The translations under genes were made by a program, and so were the position numbers. The notes under the pieces were generated by a model. The model was given only the letters and a program-made list of their open reading frames with translations, made no database searches and had not been told where the DNA came from. Shown here piece by piece: positions 34,730-44,994 of a stretch of 64,000 bases of DNA (the first letter of the stretch is position 1; each line of letters begins with the position of its first letter). Source of the stretch: Mytilisepta virgata (taxonomy: Eukaryota > Mollusca > Bivalvia > Mytilida > Mytilidae). Where the stretch lies: NCBI GenBank assembly GCA_028015205.1, contig CM051516.1, positions 38,454,230 to 38,518,229 on the forward strand, read 5' to 3'.

Positions 34730-35119
34730 ATGGCAGAAATGGTCCTTAGGTTCTTCTCTTTAGAACTATGTCATAAGACCAGGACTGTCAACAAAGATGG
34801 CTACCACAGCCAAACTTTATTTAACATAAAAAGGAAAATGCATTTAAAAATGTTGTCTGAGAGCACTTGGACAGTTGGAACCAGCCATTTGTTTCTTTGC
34901 AAATTTAATCCAATTGAGCGATACAGACTCATAGGAACTCTTGTTCGAAAAGCAGTTCATTTAATTGTTCACATACGTCCCATAATTCAGAAACGTTTGG
35001 ACGGGACCAAGAAATATGTTTTACAGATTCAGTGCATTCCCTATAGAATGGACATTTACCGGTGTCTTTTATTTTCAACATGTAAAAATGTTCTTTTATA
35101 CATAATATTCTGTGAATAA
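34730..35119 (+). CDS. Unassigned 129-aa frame
   Basis: ATG in a favourable context (AACATGGCAG) opens a basic protein (MAEMVLRFFSLELCHKTRTV onward) with a central FNPIERYRLIGTLVRKAVHL stretch. No domain is recognised, and no transmembrane or signal segment is evident apart from a hydrophobic C-terminus (CKNVLLYIIFCE). It lies 320 bp upstream of retroelement debris and could be repeat-derived. A small promoter-like motif cluster precedes it. Confidence 0.25.
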   Translation: MAEMVLRFFSLELCHKTRTVNKDGYHSQTLFNIKRKMHLKMLSESTWTVGTSHLFLCKFNPIERYRLIGTLVRKAVHLIVHIRPIIQKRLDGTKKYVLQIQCIPYRMDIYRCLLFSTCKNVLLYIIFCE

Positions 35120-35439
35120 TTGTATACTGAAACCATTGTAACTTTGCGCTTTTGTGGTACGAAAACCAATATATGTATATTTCCTAACTAATTACCTATC
35201 TAAAATTTGCGACAATTTCTGTTCAGTTTTAAGTAATAATGATTCTGGTTTAGTATATGTATATTGACTTCGATACCTTAATAAATCTAAAAAAGATTAC
35301 AAATTATTTGAAAGAATATATCCGATTTTATTTTCAAGCTTATCAACTTTTCAGTTTTTTCATAAAGCCTTTTTCAGCAAAAGCAATGCCTTGGTAAATT
35401 GGAAATTTGTGTTAACATTGTATTTAGTTTCAAAATCAG

Positions 35440-36005
35440 AAAGTGGAAGAAACGTCTTCTGCTCTAGCCTATAGTGTCTTCGTATCGCAATTAATAAGAT
35501 ACTCTAGGGTATCCTCTGACCATGAAGATTTTTCAACTAGAGGTATTCACCTAACAGTCCAAAGACTTAAAGGATATTTTACGATCTCGATCCATTTCCG
35601 TCTGTTACAGCATATAATCATTTGATTTCCGTACCCTCTATACCACCATTCCTCATTCACAACTGAAGGAAAAGCTGAAAGATCTTATCCATCGATGCTT
35701 TCAAAATAAAAATGGCAACAGCAGATACACATACCTTGACATTGGTAGAGATAAATCCTTCTTTTGTTTAAACAACTTTAAATCTAACAAAAAATATACA
35801 GAGGACGAAATTGTCCTGATGATTGAATTTTTGATCAACAACATATTTGTTCAATTTTGTGGACGTGTTTTTCAACAGACTATTTGCATTCTTATAGGTA
35901 CTAATTACGCTTCACCCCTGGCCTTGGTCCTTTACTCAAATGAGTCAGTCAGGTTCTTTTCAATTTTACCGCCTTCGAATATCCCTTTGGTATATTTTGA
36001 CTTTA
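35440..36005 (+). pseudogene. Rearranged retroelement RT fragments
   Basis: Two pieces of the same RT family as at 88-329. 35445-35625 carries the C-terminal word YSVFVSQLIRYSRVSSDHED. 35629-35955 carries an upstream RT piece (TTIPHSQLKEKLKDLIHRCF, YTEDEIVLMIEFLINNIFV, QQTICILIGTNYASPLA). The order is the reverse of an intact element. The second piece jumps directly to the 3' tail word CCTTCGAATATCCCTTTGGTAT (35970), so the catalytic and C-terminal parts are deleted there. Confidence 0.8.
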
Positions 36006-36384
36006 CTTGACATGGCTCCAATATCAAGCATTTCTAAGCCGCCTATGCTTAACGTATGAGTAACAAAGAATTTCTAGCTTTATTTTATGAATGATCACAT
36101 TTGTGCTATAAAAGTAATTAAAACAAAAATTATTGCAGATTGGTAGCATTAAAAATCAACGTCATTATAAAACTAATTTTCCTTACTGATGAGAGAGTTT
36201 GTTTAGACCAAATGTTTAAAAGATTATTTTTTCATTCATTTTTTTGTATAACTATAATGTTCTAGTATCCCAAGTTCACTGAAAAGTTTATTCGTAATAT
36301 TTTAAAGATGCGTCAATATTGTTCCATTAATGATTAACAATACATGTATTAACTATCTGTAAGTAGACTTGTGTATTAAATTAG

Positions 36385-36825
36385 CATTATGAATTTGTTG
36401 AAGGACCAACTCTAAATTTAGATGATAATGCGAAAAGATGGCTGGTTATCGGAATTTGTCTAAACACAGTTCTTTCTCCAGTATTAAGACGATGTGTAAG
36501 ACGAGCAATTCATCAATTATATAGTTCTTTAAAAGTTGCGTATCAGATTCACAATCAGACGTTTCTAAACTATCTTAAAACATACCAACCAACAAACGCT
36601 TCTCTTAATTACGAGAATATCAACAATAACAAGAAACTTGGCAGAAATCAGGGACGACGGTATGATTTTAAAGTTTCAAATCCTGTTGATTTATCAAAGT
36701 TGTTCCTACAGACACATTTGGCTCATTATGCTGCATTCGATGACTCGTGTGATTGTACAGCTCTTCTTGGACTCATCATCAATACCAATTTGTTTCCGCC
36801 TGCTGTGTTGTATTATGCAGAAGAG
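36385..36825 (+). CDS. Gene A exon 1 (of those found): HEPN domain, N-terminal half
   Basis: Gene A encodes a HEPN-STAND-ankyrin protein. This 147-codon exon runs HYEFVEGPTLNLDDNAKRWL onward to LFPPAVLYYAEE and ends at a strong donor (GAG followed by GTATGT, 36826). It is the first half of a DZIP3-like HEPN domain, a helical fold found in RNases and immune proteins. Bivalve homologues begin with a similar F-x-E-G-P-x-L-N and DDAKRWL pattern. An in-frame TAG (36382-36384) precedes it, so the exon must start after 36384, using that AG as acceptor. No in-frame ATG exists in the exon, so the start lies in an exon not found upstream, or the nearby out-of-frame ATG (36389-36391) marks a 1-bp disruption. 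The domain call is from pattern recognition. Confidence 0.8.
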
Positions 36826-37149
36826 GTATGTTAAACTGTTACTAAAAATTCTAACAATTGTACCAGTTGTATTGAATTATTTATTATTTTCGACATACTA
36901 CGAAGGTATAAAATGACACAAAAAACCCGATCTTTTATCACTGACTTACTCTCTTCATATATTAATCTGTTAAAACAAGAAACATACTACAAGAAAATAA
37001 AAAAAACTATTTCGGTAAGAATACATTATTTTTATTTGAAACAGAATAATATTAGAATGCTGAAACGAAATTGAGATACTTGGCTCATTAAAAGATATTT
37101 CAATCTAGGGCACACAAGTGAAAACTAAATTTGTGCATAAAATTCACTA

Positions 37150-37771
37150 ACAGTAAATAAACTCAATAACTTAGCAAGTATATCTGGATTAGCTTTTATT
37201 TGGAAATGCAAAAACATAATCATCAAAACATTGCATTGGGATCAACAAAATCAAATGTGAGTAAACAATCATACCTTTCTTCATAAAGAAAGTGTTTCAA
37301 TATCTAAGATGATGTTGGACCTGTTCCTACTGTCGTAACATTTCATGTGCCTCCACTGATTTGTGACTTGTACCGGATTAACTTTGTTGAACTTCACGAC
37401 GGATGTCGTATATGGATCAGGAACTGCTTACCCTTCCGGAGCACCTGGATTCACTCCTATGTTTTACAGGAGTTGTTCATTGTTCTTTAGGTTTCAGTGT
37501 GTTTATTTGTTGTGCTGGTTGTTATTCATTTGTCTTCCCGGGTTTGTCTGTCCAATGGATTACGTCTTTTGATTTGCTCCTTATGTATATTTGTCCTCTT
37601 TCTAAATGTACCACTAGAAAATTTCAACATAGTTATCTACAAATATCATAGGTAAAGCAATTAATACTCAACTGATGTTACAACTGGGACAAACAAAACT
37701 ATCACCAGCAGTATCGTCTAAGTAACAGTAAATAAACTCAATAACTTAGCAAGTATATCTGGATTAATCTT
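37150..37771. repeat. 43-bp direct repeat flanking a retroelement tail
   Basis: AACAGTAAATAAACTCAATAA continuing through CTTAGCAAGTATATCTGGATTA occurs at about 37150-37192 and again at about 37726-37768 with no mismatch. Between them lies the retroelement-tail copy. The repeat is too long for an ordinary target duplication; a recombination or patch duplication is more likely. Confidence 0.8.
37280..37600 (+). repeat. Retroelement-tail repeat (CCGGAGCACCTG family)
   Basis: TTGAACTTCACGACGGATGT, GGAACTGCTTACCCTTCCGG, AGCACCTGGATTCACTCCTA, then TTCAGTGTGTTTATTTGT and TCTGTCCAATGGATTACG match 17084-17340 in reverse complement. The open frames here are repeat-derived. Confidence 0.75.
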
Positions 37772-38336
37772 CATCACTAATGCTCGCGACAAGAACTAAA
37801 TAGATAGATTAATAAAAGACAAAATAATAAAAATAAAGTAAAAACAAAAAAATAAATAAACACCACATCATTGCCAGTAATAAATCCGAACAGTTCCAAT
37901 TAAAGGTTAAGTTAGTTCGAAAATGTGAGTGGAAACTAGATTATCACAACTGATCTTTAGAGGATTAAATCATTTCTCTGTCGGTTGCATTGTCGGAAAT
38001 TCTCAAAAAATATAAAATGCACAGATTTAAAATTTGGGGTTTTCAATGAAAATTACGTTTCGTAAATGTAGTTTAAATTTCCGATCCGATTTCAAGTTCA
38101 TGTACTTTCATTAAAAATGTATATCACCAAAATTGAAGATCTGTCCACTTAGACACACATAAACATTTCATAATACTTGCGAACGACAAATAAGTTCCAG
38201 GAATATTTTCCTGAAGCTGCTATTTCCAAGTCTCCCCAGTCCTGTTAAATTCGATCTGATATTCATTCATAAATCTTAATTTAATTAGTTTGCATCGCCC
38301 AAAAAAGACACCAATAGTTTGTAACTTTCTTTTCAG

Positions 38337-38499
38337 ATTCGAACCCAAATCAGAAATCCATGGGCTCATTGTAATTTCAATGAATGGACCTCTGCAAAAT
38401 ATTTGATGTCATTCGAAATAATGGAAAATATGATAAAAAGTTTTAGTCTTTCAGATCAAGACAAAATACTTGCGGAGTTCACAAAATGGAACGCTTATG
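38337..38499 (+). CDS. Gene A exon 2: HEPN domain with R-X4-H motif
   Basis: The acceptor TTTTCAG at 38336 and donor G|GTAATA at 38500 bound 163 nt in phase 0 to phase 1. The peptide is IRTQIRNPWAHCNFNEWTSA onward, ending TKWNAYG across the junction. RNPWAH (38352-38369) fits the R-X4-6-H signature that forms the active site of HEPN ribonucleases. The downstream F-x-E-W, then a helical segment (LMSFEIMENMIKSFSLSDQD), then a Trp near the end match the layout of bivalve DZIP3-like HEPN proteins. RNA cleavage is inferred from the motif and not shown. The phase joins exon 1 (phase 0) and exon 3 without a gap. Confidence 0.85.
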
Positions 38500-38709
38500 G
38501 TAATAGAGTTATACATATTTATTATTTAAGGATGACCATTATATGATACCAATCCTGGTGCACTATGCAATTACATGTACTCATGCTTTGTTTCTAATTC
38601 TTAGAAAGTAAAATGATATTCTATAAAATTTATCAAAAAAAAAAAGACGAAGTTTTACTGCATATCACTGTATGTTCTGAGTTTTCAATTCACATTTTAT
38701 ATGCATTAG

Positions 38710-38906
38710 GTATGAAATTCTTACAACAAAGTGGAGTTGAATCTGAAGTTCTCTATGAGATTCGTAATCATACAGCTATCTTGGCAAGAGGTTGTATTGG
38801 TGAGACAGACGTGGATACTTCAAGAATAAAAGAAGAACTACAGAAAATGGAAGTTATAATAGTCCGAATTGATGGCGTGAAAATATACTTTAAAGAATCA
38901 GAAGAT
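38710..38906 (+). CDS. Gene A exon 3: linker with coiled-coil character
   Basis: Acceptor ATTAG (38709) and donor GAT|GTAAGT (38907) bound 197 nt, entering in phase 1 and leaving in phase 0. The peptide MKFLQQSGVESEVLYEIRNH onward is helical and charged (KEELQKMEVIIVRID), suited to a coiled coil joining the HEPN and NTPase domains. The exon at 63189-63382 of gene B has the same entry and exit phases and nearly the same length (194 nt) but little sequence identity, so the linker evolves fast. Confidence 0.8.
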
Positions 38907-39339
38907 GTAAGTAAGGAGAAAATGAATCTTTTTTGTTTGTGGTAAACATCTACTTTAAAGTTTGCACTTTTTTATCAAAACAAAGACCCTAGTTGGGTAT
39001 ATGAATACAAAAGAAAAAGGTATTAAATAATACGTGTAAAATTTATTCCATAAAATAATGGAGTATTAACCTCTAAAATATCTTATATGTGTGAAGCTGA
39101 ATGTGTGTTAGGATAACAACGTTTAAGAATTACAGCGATTTAACGTAAAGAATATAGTTCAAAGCGATGAAAATAACCTCCTTATGATTTAAATTAATGT
39201 TATTATCTTCTATCTAAAATATCCCTTTTAATAGTTTTTAACAACATTGTAGGGCTATTGCATTTTAACATCTTAACAGCTACTGGGTCACAAAAATCTT
39301 ATTTCTCTAATTCTGTGTTCATCTATACATCTCGTGACC

Positions 39340-40280
39340 CGTTTGATAATTTATAGGTTATTGCATGTCATTTTCCATATCTGCCCTGGTATCATCCCGA
39401 GACTCCAATATCGGACCGAGGGCTCTGCCCGAGGTACGATACTGGTCGAAGGATGATACTTAATCTATTTATCAGCCCTCAGGTCAGATACGGGTGTTGA
39501 TACAAATATCCAATAGAATAACTTTATAAATCCATATCAGCCCACAGGTCCGATATGGGTGCTAATACAAATTTATAAAGGATTTGTATTGGAAATTCAT
39601 ATACCGCTTCATATATGACCGCATATTAGACTTCGGGTCTTGATATTTGAGGTCCAATTTTGTCATTATCAGCTGTGCAAAAAAAGCACTTATCGGATCA
39701 AAATATGTGATAAATTCTGTTATCGTATACTTATAGAAAATAAATGCAAAATTTTACTCTACGATAAAAAAGGAAATTGTACATATTTCTGCCCAGATCT
39801 TATAAGAATTGGTTAGCCGGCTGATATGACTTTGCTATCGACTGCTTCCGTTTTATATCACACCCTAATCCGTAATCGCGATATAAATCAGCCGTTTCCG
39901 TAATCGATTCTAAACTTACTAGCACATAAAACACGGCAGACGATAGCGGGACGAAACTGTGGATTATATTAATTCATTCACAAATGTTAAAAAGAAACAG
40001 AAAAACATTCAGTCATGTTAAGTTACAAAACATTTTGACTAAATGGATGAGGGACAACGACGATTTGCAGCGCCTTGAGGATAATCGGTAATACGGCAAT
40101 GAAACTGAAACCATTGAGATAAGAATTTTCATGGAGACCTATAAAACACCAATGTTGAAGTATATGATAAAAATATCATAATATGTCATTATTCATATCA
40201 GAACCATTATCAGCCCATTGTCAAAATCATACATCGAGCCTGGTGGCTCTCGGGCTGATAATAGGTGTGATATGAAAAGA
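39340..40280 (-). repeat. Composite dispersed repeat in intron 3
   Basis: Includes two direct words, TATCAGCCCTCAGGTCAGAT (39467) and TATCAGCCCACAGGTCCGAT (39535), and TCGAGCCTGGTGGCTCTCGGGCTGATAATAGG near the right end. The segment 39725-39975 is the uninterrupted, inverted copy of the repeat split at 1-87 and 1504-1690. GGGCTGATA words at several places suggest decayed terminal repeats. Confidence 0.65.
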
Positions 40281-40748
40281 CCTGTCGGAGTTTTACATCG
40301 TCATTAGATAAAAAAATTCTAAAACTCTTGACGCGTAAATTATGAAATTTATCCTCCCTCCATAATTAAGTTTTCATTTTTTTCTTTCAAAACTTCAGTT
40401 CAATTCAAGGAACAAAAATGTTTGTTTTCATTATTTGAAAATTTTACTCCAAGGTCAGAAAGAGAGGTCTTGCGTTTATTCTGTTATCGGGAATAAACGA
40501 CTATAATAACTGATGTCCTTGTTAAGCCATAAAACGAAGTCGTTACACATAAATATAAGCATAGCTCGGGTCATTTCGATAACAAATAAATCAGAAAAAT
40601 AGTCCTGGGCTTTATGTGAATACCATTATTTTCGTTTGGAAGTATTGCATCATAATCTTTGGTTTACATATATATATATATATAATAGATTTTAATACAA
40701 GAAAAAAAATGAAATAAAATGATACCTTTCGTTTTGTTGGTATTACAG

Positions 40749-40764
40749 TGGGCATCAAGACTTG
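40749..40764 (+). CDS. Gene A microexon, 16 nt
   Basis: GTTGGTATTACAG (acceptor, ending 40748) and GTAAGC (donor, 40765) bracket TGGGCATCAAGACTTG, encoding W-A-S-R-L plus the first base of the next codon. It enters in phase 0 and leaves in phase 1, exactly what is needed between exon 3 and the main exon, where the G completes the Asp of DLHQVELRLW. Direct joining of exon 3 to the main exon would break the frame, so a phase-shifting microexon is required. The alternative is a different, unseen exon in the intervals 38907-40748 or 40765-44994. Confidence 0.65.
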
Positions 40765-41002
40765 GTAAGCATACTATTTATATTATCAATAATATTATAC
40801 TTCTGAATAGAAGATTACCTGAACTTTATTGTGTTAATATTGCGTAATATTAGAAAAACATTGTTCCGAGAAGACTCCATATTACACCAGATTCCGAATG
40901 AAATATTATGTATTCTGTGGGACAATAATAATGGAATAATAGTAATAAATATTTCATATAATTTCTGCCAAGAGCACTAAGTTTCATATCAACATAAATA
41001 GG

Positions 41003-41272
41003 ATGGTGCGAATATGAACGATAACACTATTTTTTTGCACAAGGTCAGTGTAAAGGAACTATAAAACATGGAAAACATCTCAGTGCTCAGTTATTACATG
41101 TCACAAGTGTCAGTTAGATAAAGGGATTTGAATATAAATAACATCGTGCGAATATGAACGATAACACTATTGATTACATTAGATAAATGTAAAGGCATTC
41201 TAAAACCTAGAAAACAGGTGTTCAGTAAATACATGTAACAAGTGTCAGTTAAATAAAATTATTTGAATAAAG
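41003..41272 (+). repeat. Two ~140-bp direct repeats
   Basis: GTGCGAATATGAACGATAACACTAT at 41004 and 41146 begins two copies that share TGTAAAGG, AAAACA, CATGT(C/A)ACAAGTGTCAGTTA and ATTTGAAT in order. Confidence 0.8.
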
Positions 41273-41345
41273 AGGTACGTATACCCTTGGAAGCAGATTT
41301 GACTGCATAATAAATAAATTGTTATTATACCCCTATTTCGAATTT

Positions 41346-41640
41346 TTCAATAAACAATCGGCATTCCAATTGGAACCAGCTGTGCCCTCCTCGCCGATCT
41401 GTTTCTGTACTCATTTGAAGCGGATTTCATCCAAGGGCTACTACGTGAAAAAAGAAACTAGCCCAATCCTTTAATTTCACTCTTCGTTATATAGATAAAG
41501 TATTGAGCTTGAAATTAAGATACTACAGATACATCGAAGTCTACTTCATATTTGATGTTCTTAACCAGGCCATTTATCAGGGATATGTTTATGTCATCAC
41601 TTAGGAAATTTTACGTCGTCATCAAAAATTGATTTACCGT
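41346..41640 (+). pseudogene. RT core fragment in intron 4
   Basis: ATCGGCATTCCAATTGGAAC opens a frame IGIPIGTSCALLADLFLYSF / EADFIQGLLREK, a conserved RT block, followed by a stop. In another frame SFNFTLRYIDKVLSL follows, where the catalytic Y-x-D-D is decayed to YIDK. This confirms that the family at 88, 20098 and 35440 is a reverse transcriptase, and that this copy is dead. Confidence 0.8.
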
Positions 41641-44600
41641 TGTTCTCTTTATTATATTATATTTATTATATTATAAGTATCTAATGTTAGATATATGATT
41701 AGTATAAAAAAAAACTAATCAAATGTGAGTGTTAATAATATAATCTGGTAAAAGTTCAACTCTACTGCGTCGGGCAGTCATATTATAACATTCTTAAAGC
41801 AAATCGCCATGTACACATACTGAATATGTGTTATATATATGTGTTATTTCATCAAATTATCAATTCTCAGTAGTGTATATTGTCAAATATTTTAAAATTA
41901 GAAACCCAAAACATTACTGTACATTATTTCAATACAAAAATCAACAAAACATTCAAGTCAAACCAATCTAAAGTACTTAAATTATACATTAATAAATTCA
42001 TAAAAACTGAGGTTACAGCTACCAAATTTTTGAAATGACCACTAAGCCTTTCCCTATTAACGTTTGTCACACTACATGTATTTGAATTTCTACATTTTAA
42101 ACATAGGACAAGATTTTATCATTAAGTAACCTCTTGAATATTGTTATTTGATGTACTTACGGGAATTTTCATTGCATTTGGTTTATTAGTTCGACGGTGC
42201 ATATTTATTGTAGCTCGTGAATACATGTTTTCTCATTTTCAAATTAGTTGAAGTAAGGTCTTTGAACAGTATTACACAATTTAAGAGATAGTGTGTCGAC
42301 GAATGCCAGTAAAGAAAATAAAACTTAATTATTTTTTTCAGTTCTGAATCAGTATTTCTAAATGAAACAATAAGGTTTTCGGAAATTATCAGTTGAATTC
42401 AAATTAGTTTAGTAGGAGTTTTAAACAAGTAGCCATGAAAGCCCATCACTGATTTATAAGCCGTTACATTTACAAGTCAAGTTTTAAGAATGAGAAATCT
42501 TTGAAAATCGTTTTATTGGTATTGTCTTACTCTGTAAATCTGTCAATTAGTAGAACTGAACGAAAGTGAATAATTGATTAGAATAAGTAAATAGCTCCAA
42601 AACTGATTACTAACTCTAAGAAAGAATGTAAGACTGAGTGGATGAATGAATGAATGATTAGATGTCTCTGGTAAAGGTCTACTTATATACATGTAGATCT
42701 ATAGATCAAGGTTAGAATGTAGAAATTTCCATCATCCACAACATACATGTAATATACACATCAGGTGTCATTAAACAAAAAGGAGTTTAATACATGTTTT
42801 TGTGGAAAAGAATAATAATAAGAAGAACGAGTAATAACTGTAACAGTGGCTGTTCCGAAGTCTCCCAAACGAAGTAACTGATATCTTGAATGCTTTATAA
42901 TTACATTGTATTCAATAAATCATTTGTTTCAGACTGAAATGGGGAAATTTTTCCTTTAAAGTTTATGCATACAATGGAGAGGTTACTTGAAAATCGTGAT
43001 TTGGGTATATTTTTTGTTACCCGAAATTTACAGTCATACAATTTCACACTTGATCAACTTCTGCTTGTCGACATGCTGCATTGACAGAGATATATCCCAA
43101 TATTTCTGAACCGTTTACTTGAACTCATTGCATTGTATGGTGTATAATAAAATGCATTCGGTTTCATTAAATAAAAATAATAAAAAAAAGATTTCTTACC
43201 TGCCAGAAAAATATCTACAAAATCAGAATAAATTTGTTTTCATAAAAGGGGGAAGGGGGGGGGGGGGGGGTTCATGTATCATAGGGGTGCCTGTGTTTTA
43301 AAAATTACGCTATAATACACCCCGAAATCTTTTGATAGATATTATGCTGAAACAAATTTCTTCGTCAGTCATGTTAGTAAGTGACCTTGCCGACCTTTTA
43401 CCCACTGGAGTCAATATCAGCAGGATTTTTCTCTTTCATTTTCATAAGGGCGAGACAAAATTCAATATACATATAAAAATGTTAGGATATGGGGAAAGCA
43501 TCAACGAACTCATAATGGCCCCTTTGACTCTTTTATTTTGGGAACGGGAAAAAAATCTGCAGCAAATTTTGTTGGTTTTTTTGTGAGGAATCATTTTTTA
43601 AAAAATTCATTAAGAATTAAAATGTTTCAAAAATCATCGTGTCTCCTTTTATTTCAAAAACGATAACAGATATAGACAAAAACGGAACGAAAGTGATTTT
43701 TTTCCAGCAATGACATATAATAAACAAGCCTCATAAAAATCAGGCAAAAAATAAAAAAAGTTAGACCAATAGAGTTTAGCCTAAAATATTATTGGAGAAT
43801 TTTTACATTTTTTATGATATTTAGCAATTTATTATCTTCCAAGAATAGTAAATTATCCCCGCGAACAATATCAATTGTGCATTCACTATAGGTCTTGTCA
43901 TGGGCATAATGATTATCCCGGCTAGCAGTTTCGAAGTTATTCAGAACACTGATGATACATCCAATGTTTAAAGGGGTGGGACATGAACTCTGAGGATATC
44001 TGAGATTTTCACAAATAATAAAAGTATTTATAATTAAGGGCCAAGGATCCCAATGACTTCTGTTGATTTTATACGAAAAGAAAAGGAAGAAAAAAACAAT
44101 GTTCGATAAAAATCGCAAAGCTAAATCTATAAGTCTCCCACTTCGTTTGGGAGACTTAAATATAACAATCAAGAAGTTCTTCAATGGGGCATGGGACGAG
44201 GAAGACCTGTACTAAAAAGCTGTTTACTCTTAGGATCTCTTAAGTATATGATATATTTTTGCATAGCATTAAGTTTTCATCCACATTCTATTCCATTTCT
44301 AATGAAATATTACAAAGCAGCTATAATGCCATTTTACCTAGTGTACCTTTTTATGAACTCTTGTCGTTTGTTGTTGCATGTGTGCATGTTATTTCGGTAA
44401 GTCATAGATAAAATATTTGGAGTCTAGACTGTTACAATAGTTTCTGTATTTGTAGAAAACCTTAAGTCTGAACTGTCAAAATGTAAATGTTTTGGTACGT
44501 ATTAATATATAACGTTATATAATTAAATGCTCGGAAAATATTTAACTTTTAAAGGAATATGCAATTAAACTAGACATATACAAATGCAATAAACAAACCA

Positions 44601-44994
44601 GCAAACAAATGATGGAAGGTACGTTGCAAGAATAAAATTTTCGATAAAATAATGAAATTTGGATTCACCTACACAAGATATGCTCTAGATCAGACTTTAT
44701 ACAGCCAAAATATAAATAGCAAGACTAGAGATCAATGAAATCAATCGGGTCTGTACAACCAATACTCAGGAAAGGTCTTCAATTCATGAAGGAGCTGAAG
44801 CCCTTCTTTTGATAGAATTCTAAAATTTTCCACTGTAAATTTCAGTATCTGCTTTAAAAAATTAGTGAACATTGTAAAACCTAAGTCTATTGTGATTTCG
44901 ATCCTTCTGAGATACTAAAATATACTTAGATACCTGTAAAATGTCTATTTTATTTTGCCTTTCTGTATTTTTTTCCCTTTTGCTTTGCTTCCAG

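Larger units (their letters stand above)
36826..44994. other. Introns of gene A and what they hold
   Basis: The introns are 1511, 210, 1842 and 4230 bp. Intron 1 carries a retroelement-tail copy and a long direct repeat. Intron 3 carries a composite dispersed repeat. Intron 4 carries two ~140-bp direct repeats and an RT fragment (all listed separately). From 41650 to 44994 there is AT-rich sequence with a G run at about 43256-43270 and a small perfect hairpin at 44131-44158 (AAGTCTCCCA / TTGGGAGACTT). No further exon was recognised. Confidence 0.5.

Noticed and set aside
43332..43586. 84-aa plus-strand frame as an extra gene A exon
   Set aside because: No splice signals in a suitable phase and no family resemblance; the splice phases on either side are already satisfied by the microexon.
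44955..44994. ATG-led hydrophobic start (MPFCIFFPFALLP) as a signal peptide of gene A
   Set aside because: The run ends exactly at a polypyrimidine-AG acceptor and gene B shows the same arrangement with unrelated residues, so it is intron translated by chance.
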